Shown: positions 13,329 to 23,071, numbered from the stretch's first letter. The stretch: 64,000 bases of DNA from Deltaproteobacteria bacterium (GCA_029547805.1 JAKPOP010000017.1:372001-436000), one strand, 5' to 3'. Numbers and translations are program-made. Notes: generated from the letters alone by a model not told the origin.

Positions 13329-14660
13329 TCACTCCTCGGGAATCCGGGCCTCGAACCGGGCCCCACCCAGGTCCTCCGATCGTCCCGCCGTCAGGGTGCC
13401 TCCATGGGCCTCGGCGACCCGCCGCGCGATGAAGAGTCCCAGCCCCGTTCCTCGAGCCTTGCCGGTCACGAAGGGTTGAAAGACCCGATCGGCCTCGGCC
13501 TCCGGCAACCCCGGCCCCGTGTCCTCGACCAGGAACCGCACGGCCCCATCACCCCGGAGGATGGTCAGTCGGATCCGGCCTTCGGGCCCGGCGGCCTCCC
13601 GGGCATTCTGGATCAGGTTGCCGATCATTCGGGGCACCCGTTGGACATCGACCCGCACCGTGCCGAGATCGTCTCCCTGGACCTCGAGGGTCGGCCCCGG
13701 GACCTCGCCGGCCAGGTCCAGGGACGCGGCCACCACCTCGCCCAGCGGCACCTCCTGGCGGTCCGCCGGGCGGTCCGACGTGGACTCCAGCAGGTCCCGC
13801 ACCAGGGACTCCAGCCGGGCGGTCGCCCCGAGCACCACCTCGAGCCGCTTCCCACGCCGGTCATCGCCAGCCAGGTCCTCCTGGAGCAGTTGCAGGTGGC
13901 CCTTGAGCGCCGCCAGGGGATTACGAACCTCGTGGGCCAGCACCGCCGACATCTCCCCCAGGCGAGCCAGGACCTCCCGCCGCCGGGACTCCCGCTCCAG
14001 GGCCTCGTAGGCCGCCACCGCCCGACGGGCCCGGCGCCGTGTCGCCTCCAGGGCCAGGACGATGGCCAGCGAGGCGATTCCCTGGGCCCAGAGCCACCGG
14101 CGCAGCGGCGCCCCCAGGGCCGGGTCCACGTCCACCAGCATCACGACCCCGGGCCGGCGGTCCTCGCCCGCGTCCCCTCTCCCGGGACCGCCCGCCCATC
14201 CAGGACCGGGACGACCGGGCGGGGGGGGCCTGGGCATCGCGACCCGCAGGGCCCGGGCGCCACCCCGAGAGACCACCTCCCGACTTGTCACGGCGTGGTC
14301 CTCCATCGCGGCCCGGGCCATCGCCGCCGCCGACTCGTCGAAGACGCCCTCCTCGGTCGCCGCCATGAGGTGGCCGTCGCCCCGGAACAGCGCCGCCGCC
14401 AGCACGCCCTGGAACTCGAACTCCTGAAAGGCCTTCCGGAGACGCTCCGGACCCGGAGGCCCCGCCTCCCGGAGGAGTCCCTGGAGGGCGACGGTGCCCT
14501 GGAAGGCCACGGCGTGGAGGTGCTCCCGAATGGCCCGCTGGACCATCGCAAAGGCCGCGAGCCACAGCAGTGCCAACGTGGCCGCCAGGACCCCGACCAC
14601 CGCGGCCGAGAGGGGTCGCGGCAGGGGGAACGAGGCCGTCTGTCGGTCCCATGGACTCAT
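13329..14660 (-). CDS. Membrane sensor histidine kinase
   Basis: This is a kinase of about 443 residues, partner of the downstream NtrC-type regulator. The start at 14660 (MSPWDRQTASF) is chosen because it leaves room for the divergent MATE gene; an upstream TTG at 14717 would add 19 residues. The first membrane segment is near residues 17-42. A variable extracytoplasmic region with a long Pro/Gly-rich stretch follows, then a second membrane helix (WLWAQGIASLAIVLAL). The HisKA motif is GEMSAVLAHEVRNPLAALKG, with the phosphorylated His. The ATPase domain has the N box (NLIQNAREA), VEDTGPGLP and GTGLGLFIARR. Periplasmic sensing is inferred from the topology. Confidence 0.9.
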   Translation of the reverse strand: MSPWDRQTASFPLPRPLSAAVVGVLAATLALLWLAAFAMVQRAIREHLHAVAFQGTVALQGLLREAGPPGPERLRKAFQEFEFQGVLAAALFRGDGHLMAATEEGVFDESAAAMARAAMEDHAVTSREVVSRGGARALRVAMPRPPPPGRPGPGWAGGPGRGDAGEDRRPGVVMLVDVDPALGAPLRRWLWAQGIASLAIVLALEATRRRARRAVAAYEALERESRRREVLARLGEMSAVLAHEVRNPLAALKGHLQLLQEDLAGDDRRGKRLEVVLGATARLESLVRDLLESTSDRPADRQEVPLGEVVAASLDLAGEVPGPTLEVQGDDLGTVRVDVQRVPRMIGNLIQNAREAAGPEGRIRLTILRGDGAVRFLVEDTGPGLPEAEADRVFQPFVTGKARGTGLGLFIARRVAEAHGGTLTAGRSEDLGGARFEARIPEE

Positions 14661-14749
14661 GTTCCCGAGTCTAGCAAGAATCGCGCCTGTCCGGGGTGGC
14701 CAGCGACCACTGGACAAACGAGGAACAACCTGGATAGGCTTCGCCCGCG

Positions 14750-16240
14750 ATGAAGGGACGCCTCCTCGGAACGATCCTCCCAGACCCCTCCCGGTCCCGG
14801 ACCATCCTCCACATCGCCTGGCCCGTGATGGCGGCCATGCTGACCCAGACCTTCATCAACCAGCTGGACACGATCCTGGTGGGGTTGCTGCCGAAGGAGC
14901 ACTCCATCGCCGGACAGGCGGCCCTGGGGTACTCGGTGCTGCTCCACTGGCTGATCGGGGGATTCGTCGGAGCCATCTCGGTGGGCACCCAGGCGCTGAC
15001 GGCCCGCCGCGTCGGGGAGAATGACCCCGCCGGGGCCGGAACGGTGGCCTTCAACTCCCTGGTGCTGGGGCTGGCCGCCGGCACGGTGGTGACGATCCTG
15101 GCGGTCGTCTTCACGCGGCCGATCTTCCGCCTCTTCACGGACAACGAGGCGGTGCTGGCCGAGGGGGTCCCTTACGCCCGGGCCCGGTTCGCGGGCATCC
15201 TGGCCATGGTCGCCACCCTGTCGGTGAAGTCCTTCTTCGACGGCCTCGGAAAGACGCACTACCACCTGATCACCGCGGTGTTGATGAACCTGGTCAACGC
15301 CGGCCTGGCGGCGGTGCTGGTCTTCGGGCTGCTGGGGGCGCCCCGGATGAACGTCCTGGGAGCCGGGGTCGCGGCCCTGGTGGCCTCCTACTTCGGGCTC
15401 GCGATCATGGTCGGGTTCGTGCTTCGGGAGCGATACCGGAAGACCTACGCGATCTTCCACGGCCGCAACCTGGATCGGAGGGTCCTCTGGGGAATCGCCC
15501 GTCTCTCGCTTCCGTCGGGGGTGGCCACGGCGGTGCTGATGCTGGGAATCCTGGTGACCTACCACTGGGTGGGGTTGCTGGACCGGCAGGCCGCCGAGGC
15601 CACCTCGGGTCTTGCGGCGGCCCGGCTGGAGTGGATCCAGGCCCTGGCCCCCTTGCAGGCGACCCCCGAGGCCTGGAGGGCCCTGACGGCAGGCCATGCG
15701 CCGATCCACGCGGCGGCCACCAAGGTGATCTTCGACCTCCTGTTCCTGAACATCATGGCCTGCATGGGCCTGGGAATCGCGACGGCCACGCTGGTGAGCC
15801 AGAACCTGGGTCGAGGTCATCCCGAGGAGGCACGCCACTACGCCTGGACCTCGGTCCGGATGGCGACCCTCTTTGCAGGCACCGTGGGCCTGCTCATGGC
15901 CCTCTTCCCGGACCAGGCCATGGGCATCTTCTCTCACGACATCGAGGTGCTGGACGCCGGGCGGACCTCGATGCGGATCGTCGGGGTCTTCTCCTTCGCG
16001 ATGGGATTCGGTCTGGTGCTGGCCCAGGCCCTCTTTGGCGCCGGGGCCAACCGGTTCGTGATGTGGGTCGAGATCAGCCTCCACTTCCTCTGTCTGGTGC
16101 CGCTCTCCTGGCTGCTGGCCCTGCCGCTGGGCCTGGGCCTCACGGGGGTCTTCATCGCCGCGGTGGTCTACATCCTGGGACTCGCCACGGCGATGACCTG
16201 GAAGTTCCTGTCGGGGACCTGGCAGGGAATCCGGATCTGA
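14750..16240 (+). CDS. MATE-family multidrug/polyspecific efflux transporter
   Basis: This is an integral membrane protein of 496 residues with about twelve hydrophobic helices, typical of the MatE family, which exports drugs or metabolites using Na+ or H+. The two homologous halves can be seen: WPVMAAMLTQTFINQLDTILVG in the first, and ATKVIFDLLFLNIMACMGLGIATATLVSQNLG in the second. An unusual hydrophilic insert (about residues 265-325) lies between the halves. It is divergent from the kinase gene and convergent with the DUF59 gene. The substrate cannot be predicted. Confidence 0.9.
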   Translation: MKGRLLGTILPDPSRSRTILHIAWPVMAAMLTQTFINQLDTILVGLLPKEHSIAGQAALGYSVLLHWLIGGFVGAISVGTQALTARRVGENDPAGAGTVAFNSLVLGLAAGTVVTILAVVFTRPIFRLFTDNEAVLAEGVPYARARFAGILAMVATLSVKSFFDGLGKTHYHLITAVLMNLVNAGLAAVLVFGLLGAPRMNVLGAGVAALVASYFGLAIMVGFVLRERYRKTYAIFHGRNLDRRVLWGIARLSLPSGVATAVLMLGILVTYHWVGLLDRQAAEATSGLAAARLEWIQALAPLQATPEAWRALTAGHAPIHAAATKVIFDLLFLNIMACMGLGIATATLVSQNLGRGHPEEARHYAWTSVRMATLFAGTVGLLMALFPDQAMGIFSHDIEVLDAGRTSMRIVGVFSFAMGFGLVLAQALFGAGANRFVMWVEISLHFLCLVPLSWLLALPLGLGLTGVFIAAVVYILGLATAMTWKFLSGTWQGIRI

Positions 16241-16261
16241 CCCCGGCGGCCCGAGGGGCCG

Positions 16262-16879
16262 TCAGAGGCCCAGGTCCATCTTGACGTCCTCGGAGGCCAT
16301 TGTCCGGGGGTCCCAGGGAGGGTCCCAGACCAGTTCCACCGTCGCATCCTGCACCCCTCGGGCGAGCAGCGCCGCATGGCGCACCGCATCCATCAGGTAG
16401 GGCCCGACGGGACACATCGGGGAGGTCAGGGACATCCGGATCCGGGCCGTGTGCCCCTCCGGGTCCAGTTCGACACCGTAGATCAGCCCCAGGTCGGCCA
16501 GGGAGTACCCCAGTTCCGGGTCCAGGACCTCGCCGACCAGTTGCCGCACCTCGTCGACCTCCGCCGGGGGCCTCGGGCGCTGCTCGGCCTCGGCCAGGGC
16601 CCGCCGGGCCTCGGGGGTCGCCATCACCTCCGGCAGCCAGGGCGGGTCCCGGACGAACTCCAACCGGCCATCCTCCAGGTCCCCCAGGGCCTCCAGGGCC
16701 TCCCGGACCTGCCGGACCAGGCGCCGGGCCAGGGGCACCTGGGCCATCTTCACCACGGCACTCCGCCCGGCGGAGTCCACGTCCACGTCCAACACCAGCC
16801 CCAAGTCCGTGAGGGAGCAGCCGGTCTCCGGCTCCGTCACCCGGGACAGGGCGTCATAGATCGCCTCACGCGTGGCCAT
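16262..16879 (-). CDS. Tandem DUF59 (MIP18/SufT-like) iron-sulfur assembly protein
   Basis: This 205-residue protein contains two DUF59 domains. Proteins of this family (SufT, PaaD, MIP18) help mature Fe-S proteins. The C-terminal copy (about 105-205) keeps the conserved cysteine (TSPMCPVGPYL) and the DPPWDP motif. The N-terminal copy (about 1-100) keeps DPPWLPEVM but has MAQVPLARRL in place of the cysteine segment, so it looks degenerate. The start overlaps the end of the SufS-SufU gene by 14 nt, making it the last gene of the suf operon. The duplication itself is visible; function is inferred from family and context. Confidence 0.85.
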   Translation of the reverse strand: MATREAIYDALSRVTEPETGCSLTDLGLVLDVDVDSAGRSAVVKMAQVPLARRLVRQVREALEALGDLEDGRLEFVRDPPWLPEVMATPEARRALAEAEQRPRPPAEVDEVRQLVGEVLDPELGYSLADLGLIYGVELDPEGHTARIRMSLTSPMCPVGPYLMDAVRHAALLARGVQDATVELVWDPPWDPRTMASEDVKMDLGL

Positions 16880-18605
16880 CGGACACCTCCCCTGCGGTCC
16901 GGGGAACCTCCGCCCCGGCGTGGTCCAGTCCCTCCTCGGCGGTCGTCCAGGCCAGCAGGGCACACTTGACCCGGACCGGGAGGTCCCGGACCTTCTCGAG
17001 CACCTTCACGTCCCCCAGGTCCAGGTCCCCGGGTAGCGGCTCCCCCCGGAACATCGCCCGGACCGCCGAGAGCAGCCGCCTGGCCTCCTCCAGCGTGCGA
17101 CCCCGCAGGTGCTCCGCCATCATGGACCCCGACGCCACGCTGATGGAGCAGCCCTCGCCGTCCACCTGGAGCCCGGCGATTCGCCCGTCCTCCAGTCGCA
17201 TGCGCAGGTGGACATGGTCCCCACAGAGGGGGTTGCGTCCCTCCCACTCGACCGTGGCCTGCTCCAGGGGTTCCCGGCCCGCGGGGTGCAGGTAGTGGTC
17301 CATCACCACCTCCCGGAACAGGGCGTCGGCGGGCTCCGCATCCCGGGCCGTCCCCGGGGCCCCGGCGGCCGGGGCGGTCATCTCCCGCCGGACCTCCACC
17401 AGGGCCTCCACCAGGGCGTCCACGTCGTCCTCGCCGTTGAAGACGTGGAAGGAGGCCCGGGTCGTGGCCACGAGTCCCAGGCGCCGGTGCAACGGCTGGC
17501 AGCAGTGATGGCCCGCCCGGACCGCGATGCCTCGCCGGTCCAGTCCCTGGGCGATGTCGTGGGGATGCACTCCCGGCAGGTCGAAGGTCACCACGCTCCC
17601 GGTGGCCGCCGGCCCGGGGACGGGCCCCAGCAGTCGGATCCCCGGCACCTCCTCCTGGAGGCGCCGCCGGGCGTAGGTCCCCAGGCGCATCGCGTGGTCC
17701 GCCACTGCCTCGATGCCCAGGGTCTCCAGGAACTCCACCGCGGCCCGCAGGCCCACGGCTCCGGCCACGTCGGGGGTCCCCGCCTCGAAGCGGTGCGGCG
17801 GGTCCGCAAACGTCGCCCCTTCCAGCGTCACCTCCCGGATCATCTCCCCGCCGCCCAGGAAGGGGTCCATCCGGTCATGAAGGTCCCGGCGGACCAGCAG
17901 CCCCCCGATCCCCATCGGACCCAGGGCCTTGTGGCCCGAGAAGGCCAGGAAGTCCGCTCCCGACTCCTGGAACCGGATCGGCAGGTGGGGAACCGCCTGG
18001 GCCCCGTCGACCAGCAGCAGGGCCCCGGCCTCGTGGGCCCACCGGGCCACCTCCGGGATGGGGTTCCGGGTCCCCAGCACGTTGGACACCGCCGTGAGGG
18101 CCACCAGCCGGACCCGGCCCTCCCCGAGCGCCTCCCGAAGCGCCCCCAGGTCCAGGATCCCCTCGTCGGAGATCGGGACGGCCCGGACCCGGGCACCGGT
18201 GCGCCGGGCCAGCAGGTGCCACGGAACCAGGTTCGAGTGGTGCTCCATCTCCGAGACGAGCACCTCGTCCCCAGGTCCCAGGTGGCGATCCCCGTAGGCA
18301 TGGGCCACCAGGTTGACGGCCTCGGTCGCGTTGCGCACGAAGACCAGTTCGTCGGGCCCCTGGGCACCCAGGAACCGGGCGATCACCCGCCGGGCCCCCT
18401 CGTAGGCCTCGGTGGACTCCTCCGAGAGGCGATGCACCCCCCGGTGGACATTGGCGTTGGACCGTTCGAAGTGGTTTCGGATGGCCTCCAGCACCACCCG
18501 GGGCTTCTGGGAGGTCGCCGCGTTGTCCAGATAGACCAGACGCCTTCCCGCCACCGTCCGCCCCAGGATCGGGAACTCCCGCCGGATTGCCTCCAGGTTC
18601 CACAT
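16866..18605 (-). CDS. sufS: Fused cysteine desulfurase SufS and SufU-like sulfur acceptor
   Basis: A single 579-residue frame joins two Suf proteins. Residues ~1-405 are a SufS-type PLP cysteine desulfurase, with the PLP lysine in SGHKALGP, the EMEHHSNLVPW block and the catalytic cysteine in RAGHHCCQPLHRR. After a short Ala/Gly linker, residues ~425-579 are SufU-like. They have the three zinc/sulfur cysteines in PLCGDH, DGEGCSIS and RVKCALL, plus the FREVVMDHYLHP start of the family. In Firmicutes SufU is a separate protein that takes sulfur from SufS; here the pair would act within one chain. It follows the Rieske gene by 6 nt. No stop codon separates the two parts. Confidence 0.93.
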   Translation of the reverse strand: MWNLEAIRREFPILGRTVAGRRLVYLDNAATSQKPRVVLEAIRNHFERSNANVHRGVHRLSEESTEAYEGARRVIARFLGAQGPDELVFVRNATEAVNLVAHAYGDRHLGPGDEVLVSEMEHHSNLVPWHLLARRTGARVRAVPISDEGILDLGALREALGEGRVRLVALTAVSNVLGTRNPIPEVARWAHEAGALLLVDGAQAVPHLPIRFQESGADFLAFSGHKALGPMGIGGLLVRRDLHDRMDPFLGGGEMIREVTLEGATFADPPHRFEAGTPDVAGAVGLRAAVEFLETLGIEAVADHAMRLGTYARRRLQEEVPGIRLLGPVPGPAATGSVVTFDLPGVHPHDIAQGLDRRGIAVRAGHHCCQPLHRRLGLVATTRASFHVFNGEDDVDALVEALVEVRREMTAPAAGAPGTARDAEPADALFREVVMDHYLHPAGREPLEQATVEWEGRNPLCGDHVHLRMRLEDGRIAGLQVDGEGCSISVASGSMMAEHLRGRTLEEARRLLSAVRAMFRGEPLPGDLDLGDVKVLEKVRDLPVRVKCALLAWTTAEEGLDHAGAEVPRTAGEVSDGHA

Positions 18606-18611
18606 CGTGCC

Positions 18612-18923
18612 CTACTCCACTTCCAGCACCAGGCGGCCCTCGACCTCCCGGACGGGGAACGTGGCCACCGGCGCCACCACCGGCATCCCGCCTGGGGCCC
18701 CGGTGGACAACACGACCCGCCCCCCGTGGTGGGGACACTCCCAGAGGTCCTCGCCCACCAGGGATCCCCCCTCCAGGGGCAGGTCCTCATGGCTGCAGAA
18801 GGCCCCCACCGCCACCAGCCGATCTCCCACCCGGACCACGAGCACCTCGTCCTCCCCGGCCGAGACCCGCCGCCCCTCGCCCACGGCCCAGTCGTCCAGC
18901 GTTCCCAGGTCGATTCGCTTCAT
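18612..18923 (-). CDS. Small Rieske-type [2Fe-2S] protein in the suf operon
   Basis: This is a 103-residue protein of the Rieske ferredoxin type. The ligands are visible as C-x-H (FCSHEDLPLEGG) and C-x2-H (ECPHHGG). It begins [19 protein letters not shown] and has no signal peptide, so it is cytosolic. Its ATG overlaps the stop codon of sufD (ATGA), so the two are probably translationally coupled. Rieske ferredoxins occur in some suf operons, where they may donate electrons for cluster assembly. That role is inferred from position. Confidence 0.9.
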   Translation of the reverse strand: MKRIDLGTLDDWAVGEGRRVSAGEDEVLVVRVGDRLVAVGAFCSHEDLPLEGGSLVGEDLWECPHHGGRVVLSTGAPGGMPVVAPVATFPVREVEGRLVLEVE

Positions 18924-20110
18924 GCCGCCCCTCGCGGTTCCTCGCGCGACAGGAGGCCCCAGGCCCGATCCAGCCACTCCTCCCCCCGAGGATGGTCCTC
19001 CAGGACCCCCCGGAGGAACCCCTCCAGGAGCAGACGGCGAGCCGTCTGGGGGTCCAGGCCACGACTCTCCAGATAGTACCGGGCCTCCTCGTCCAGGGGG
19101 GCCACCGCAGCCCCGTGGGAGCACTGGACGTCGTGGTTCCGGATCTCCAGTTCCGGCAGGAGGTCCACTGCGGCCGTCGGGTCCCAGAGCAGGCCACGAG
19201 CCTCCTCGTAGGCCTCGCTGTTCCGGGCCCCCGGGGCAATCTCCAGCAGTCCCGTGAAGGCCGCTCGGGCCTTCCGGGCCGCCGCCGCCCGAACCGCCTG
19301 CCGACTCCGGGTGTTCCCCTCCCGGTGTTCCACCGTGACCCGCCAGTCCGCCCGGGCCCGCTCCCCCGCGACAATCAGGGCGTTGCCCCGGACCTCGGCC
19401 CCGGCCGCCCCCAGGACCGCGGCCGCTTCCGATTTCAGCACGCCTCGGGACAGGACTCCGTGGCCGTGATCGAGGAAGGCCTGACCCTCCAGGACCCAGT
19501 CCGCCCGGGCGAAGGCCGAGGCCCCCATCGCCACCTCCTCGACCCGTCGATGGACCAGCCGGGCCCCCCTGGCCAGGACCGCCTCGGAGGCCCACCCGGC
19601 ATGACCGGACAGCACCTGCAAATCCTCGTCCACCTGGGCCTGGGCCCCCTCGCCCAGCACGAGCAGGGTCCGGCCCATCACGGCCCCTCCGTCGGGCGCC
19701 GTCGCCTGGACCTGGACCCGAATCGGGTCCTCCAGCCGGAGGCCGGCCGGGACCCGAATCGCAACGCCCCCCCGGAAGGTCCCCAGGATCAGGGCGAGCC
19801 ACGGGTCCTCCCGGACCGGCGACAGGCGACCCAGGAACTCCCCCACGAAGGACGGCTGGTGGTCCAGCGCCAGGTCCCCCACCTCGACCCCCTGCTCCCG
19901 GGCCCCGGGCGGCAGGACGACCTCCACCAGGGGGGCCGTCCCGGCGACTCCGGCCGCCGCCGCGAGGCTGCCTTCCGGCAGCAGGGTCGCCGGGTCCGTG
20001 AACCGCCACCGATGGGTCGCCCGGGTCGGCATCTCCAGGCGGCCCAGGGCCTCCAGGGCCTCCCGGCGACGAGAGTCCCGCCACTGCTGCTCCAGAAGCA
20101 TCCCGTTCAT
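18920..20110 (-). CDS. sufD: Fe-S cluster assembly protein SufD
   Basis: SufD is the 396-residue partner of SufB and SufC in the cluster-building SufBC2D complex. The N-terminal helical region is followed by the right-handed beta-helix core and the C-terminal [24 protein letters not shown] segment, which is typical of SufB/SufD. The ATG overlaps the sufB stop by 4 nt, and the stop overlaps the start of the Rieske gene. The order sufC-sufB-sufD then sufS is a common arrangement. Confidence 0.95.
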   Translation of the reverse strand: MNGMLLEQQWRDSRRREALEALGRLEMPTRATHRWRFTDPATLLPEGSLAAAAGVAGTAPLVEVVLPPGAREQGVEVGDLALDHQPSFVGEFLGRLSPVREDPWLALILGTFRGGVAIRVPAGLRLEDPIRVQVQATAPDGGAVMGRTLLVLGEGAQAQVDEDLQVLSGHAGWASEAVLARGARLVHRRVEEVAMGASAFARADWVLEGQAFLDHGHGVLSRGVLKSEAAAVLGAAGAEVRGNALIVAGERARADWRVTVEHREGNTRSRQAVRAAAARKARAAFTGLLEIAPGARNSEAYEEARGLLWDPTAAVDLLPELEIRNHDVQCSHGAAVAPLDEEARYYLESRGLDPQTARRLLLEGFLRGVLEDHPRGEEWLDRAWGLLSREEPRGAA

Positions 20111-21516
20111 CCGACGGCCCCCTCCATCTCCAGCGCGATGAGGCGGTTCAGTTCCACCGCGTACTCCATGGGCAGTTCCTTCACGAAGGGCTCGATGAAC
20201 CCGTTCACGATCATGAGCGTCGCCTCGGCCTCCGTGAGGCCGCGGCTCCGGAGGTAATACAACTGCTCCTCGCTGACCTTCGAGACCGTCGCCTCGTGGC
20301 CCACGGCAGCCCGCGCCTCCCCGATCTCCATCGTGGGCCAGGTGTCCGACCGGGAGTCTTCATCGAGGAGCAGGGCATCGCAGCGAACGTTCACCCGGGC
20401 CCCCCGGGCGCCCGGGTACACCTTCACGAGGCCCCGGTAGGAGGCCCGACCGCCGTCCTTGCTGATGGACTTCGAGGTGATCGACGACGTCGTGTCCGGC
20501 GCCGCATGGATCACCTTCGCCCCGGCGTCCTGGTGCTGTCCGGCCCCGGCGAAGGCGATCGAGAGGACCTCCCCGTGGGCCCGGGGCCCCACCAGGTGAA
20601 TGGCGGGATACTTCATCGTGAGGCGGCTGCCCAGGTTGCCGTCCACCCACTCCACCGTGGCGTCCTCGTGGGCCACCGCCCGTTTCGTCACGAGGTTCAG
20701 CACGTTCTTGGACCAGTTCTGGATGGTGGTGTAGCGGATCCGGGCGCCTTTCCGGGCGACCAGTTCCACCACCGCCGAGTGAAGGCTGTCCGACGACCAG
20801 ATGGGGGCCGTGCATCCCTCGATGTAGTGCACGCTGGACCCCTCGTCGGCGATGATCAGGGTCCGCTCGAACTGGCCCATGTCCCGGGTGTTGATGCGGA
20901 AGTAGGCCTGGAGCGGTACCCGGACCTGGACCCCCGGCGGCACGTAGACGAAGGACCCGCCGGACCACACCGCCGAGTTCAGGGCCGCAAACTTGTTGTC
21001 GTTCGGGGGAATCACGGTCCCGAAGTACTGGCGCACCAGATCCCCGTGGAGGCGCAGACCCGAGTCCATGTCCAGGAAGATGACCCCCTGCTGCTCCAAC
21101 TCGGCCTGGATCGAGTGATAGACCGCCTCGGAGTCGTACTGGGCGGTGACTCCCGCGAGGAACTTCCGCTCGGCCTCCGGGATCCCCAGGCGGTCAAAGG
21201 TCCGCTTGATCCCCTCGGGAACCTCCTCCCAGGTCCGCCCCTGGCCCTCCATCGCCCGCACGTAGTAGATGATCCGGTCGAAGTCGATGGCGTCCAGGAC
21301 CTCCGTGTTGCCCCACCGGGGCATCGGGCGGCCCTGGAAGAGCCCGAGGGCCTTGAGCCGAAACTCCAGCATCCAGGCGGGCTCGTTCTTGAGGGCGCTG
21401 ATCTGCCGCACGACGTCGGCGTCCAGTCCCCGTCGGGTCTGGAACACGCTGCGCTCCTCGTCATGGAACCCGTACTGGTAGTCGCCGACCAGGGATCCGG
21501 CGCCGCTCGATTCCAT
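20107..21516 (-). CDS. sufB: Fe-S cluster assembly scaffold SufB
   Basis: SufB is the scaffold on which Fe-S clusters form, in complex with SufC and SufD. The product is 469 residues, the usual length. The start [21 protein letters not shown] has AGGAGG upstream. Hallmarks are [44 protein letters not shown], the EGCTAP cysteine, and the C-terminal [14 protein letters not shown] segment. It follows sufC by 28 nt and overlaps sufD by 4 nt. Confidence 0.97.
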   Translation of the reverse strand: MESSGAGSLVGDYQYGFHDEERSVFQTRRGLDADVVRQISALKNEPAWMLEFRLKALGLFQGRPMPRWGNTEVLDAIDFDRIIYYVRAMEGQGRTWEEVPEGIKRTFDRLGIPEAERKFLAGVTAQYDSEAVYHSIQAELEQQGVIFLDMDSGLRLHGDLVRQYFGTVIPPNDNKFAALNSAVWSGGSFVYVPPGVQVRVPLQAYFRINTRDMGQFERTLIIADEGSSVHYIEGCTAPIWSSDSLHSAVVELVARKGARIRYTTIQNWSKNVLNLVTKRAVAHEDATVEWVDGNLGSRLTMKYPAIHLVGPRAHGEVLSIAFAGAGQHQDAGAKVIHAAPDTTSSITSKSISKDGGRASYRGLVKVYPGARGARVNVRCDALLLDEDSRSDTWPTMEIGEARAAVGHEATVSKVSEEQLYYLRSRGLTEAEATLMIVNGFIEPFVKELPMEYAVELNRLIALEMEGAVG

Positions 21517-21544
21517 GTCCCGCCTCCTTTCCGGCCCGATGCCC

Positions 21545-22318
21545 TCAGGCCTGGGGCGCATCGATCCAGTCGTATCCCCGTTCCTCCAGCACCCGGGCCA
21601 GTTCCGGGCCCCCGCTCCGGGCCACCCGCCCGTCGAGGAAGACGTGCACCAGGTGGGGATGCACGTACTGGAGGATCCGCTGGTAGTGGGTCACCAGGAC
21701 CACCGACACCCCGTCCCGGATCGATGCGTTGATGCCCTCCGAGACGACCTTCAGGGCGTCGATGTCCAGCCCGCTGTCCGTCTCGTCCATGAGGGCCAGG
21801 ACCGGCCGCAGCAGGCGCAACTGGAGCACCTCCAGGCGCTTCCGCTCGCCGCCGGAGAAGCCGTCGTTGAGGGAGCGGCCTGCGAACTCGTCGGCAATGC
21901 CCAGTTCGTCGAAGGCCTTCCGGAGGATCCCCCGGAACTCCCGGGCCGGCAGGTCCCGTCCCCGACTTCGGAGCACGCTTCGCAGGAAGTGGGTCACCGT
22001 CACGCCCGGCACCGCAACCGGTTGCTGGAAGCCCAGGAAGAGGCCCGCCCGGGCCCTCTCGGTGACGTCCATCTGGAGCAGGTCCCGACCCAGGAAGCGC
22101 ACCTCACCGCCGTCCACCCGGTAGGCCGGGTGGCCCATCAGCACGTGGGAGAGGGTGCTCTTGCCGCTGCCGTTGCGTCCCATCACGGCATGGACCTCCC
22201 CCCGGCGCACGATGAGGTCCACGCCCCGAAGGATGGCACGATCCCCCACCGACGCCCGGAGGTCCCGGACCTCCAGGATGGGGTCCCCCTGCACCTGCTG
22301 GTTCCGGTCCGCCTCCAT
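21545..22318 (-). CDS. sufC: Fe-S cluster assembly ATPase SufC
   Basis: SufC is the soluble ABC-type ATPase that drives SufB-SufD. It has 257 residues with Walker [10 protein letters not shown], the signature [14 protein letters not shown], Walker [15 protein letters not shown] and the H-loop VTHYQRIL. The DETDSGLD motif is the SufC-specific form. The start at 22318 has GGGAGG upstream. It lies 148 nt after the Rrf2 regulator and is the first structural gene of the suf operon. Confidence 0.97.
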   Translation of the reverse strand: MEADRNQQVQGDPILEVRDLRASVGDRAILRGVDLIVRRGEVHAVMGRNGSGKSTLSHVLMGHPAYRVDGGEVRFLGRDLLQMDVTERARAGLFLGFQQPVAVPGVTVTHFLRSVLRSRGRDLPAREFRGILRKAFDELGIADEFAGRSLNDGFSGGERKRLEVLQLRLLRPVLALMDETDSGLDIDALKVVSEGINASIRDGVSVVLVTHYQRILQYVHPHLVHVFLDGRVARSGGPELARVLEERGYDWIDAPQA

Positions 22319-22466
22319 CTTGCCTCCCTCGAGCCTCGGCCTCGACCGAGGCGCCTGTCCCGCCGATGTTCCCCGCAAGAAAGGAAGGGATCCGCCCCCT
22401 CCCCCTCGCCGCCTCACGGGTCGCGGCGCGTCCTTTCCCCGGGCTTCACGCGCGGGCCTCCGGCCG

Positions 22467-23015
22467 CTACGCTCCCGCGGCCCGCCCTTCCGGGTGGGCG
22501 ACGATTCCACCGTGACCGCAACGCCCTTCCTCCGACCGGGTGGCGGAACCCTCGTCGGCAACATCGTCCCTGGGCCGCCCAAAGCGCCGGGTGGCCTCCA
22601 GGCGTCCGTTCCGGACCAGGTCCGCCAGGGAGATGCCACCCAGGATTCCGTCCAGGGCCTCCTCGACCCGCATCCAGACCGGGCGCAGGCCGCACGAGGC
22701 GGCCTGGCCGCAGGGCTGCTCCCGGTCGTCGAGGCACGGGCCGGTACGGACGGCCCGCCCTGCCAGGGCCGCCAGGGCCTCCGCCACCGAAATCTGCCCG
22801 GGGTCCCGGGCCAGGGCGACGCCTCCCCGGGAACCCCGAATGCTTCGAACGAGCCCTGCATTCCGGAGGATCGACATCAACTTCGCCACGTAGGCCTGGG
22901 TCAGCCCCTCGTCCCGGGCCACCTCCCCGAGGGTGGTGTCCCGGCCAGCCTGCCAGCAGACGGCCAGTCGCATCAGGCACCTCAGGCCGTGTTCCTCGGT
23001 GGCGCTCACTCGCAT
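22467..23015 (-). CDS. Rrf2-family Fe-S-sensing repressor of the suf operon
   Basis: This 182-residue transcription factor belongs to the Rrf2 family (IscR, NsrR, SufR-like). The N-terminal winged helix starts MRVSATEEHGLRCLMRLAV and includes the GSRGGVALARDP wing. Three cysteines (C-x7-C-x5-C, in PCLDDREQPCGQAASCG) are in the right place to bind an Fe-S cluster. The C-terminal ~25 residues are low-complexity and variable. The start at 23015 has AGGAG upstream. It heads the suf operon and probably controls it and itself through the inverted repeat at 23058. Confidence 0.92.
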   Translation of the reverse strand: MRVSATEEHGLRCLMRLAVCWQAGRDTTLGEVARDEGLTQAYVAKLMSILRNAGLVRSIRGSRGGVALARDPGQISVAEALAALAGRAVRTGPCLDDREQPCGQAASCGLRPVWMRVEEALDGILGGISLADLVRNGRLEATRRFGRPRDDVADEGSATRSEEGRCGHGGIVAHPEGRAAGA

Positions 23016-23057
23016 CGGTGGCTCCTGCCGCCGTCCACCCGATACGATGGGGAAATA

Positions 23058-23071
23058 TGACTTAGTTGTCA
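23058..23071. promoter_or_regulatory. Inverted repeat overlapping the -35 of the Rrf2-suf operon
   Basis: The repeat TGAC-TTAGTT-GTCA overlaps a perfect minus-strand -35 (TTGACA, 23067-23072), about 43 nt before the rrf2-like start codon. The surrounding ~15 bases are AT-rich and stand out from the GC-rich region. The -10 is weak (CATCGT at 23044-23049 with 17-nt spacing). The form, two TGAC half-sites around an AT-rich centre, resembles Rrf2/IscR operators. Autoregulation is inferred. Confidence 0.6.
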
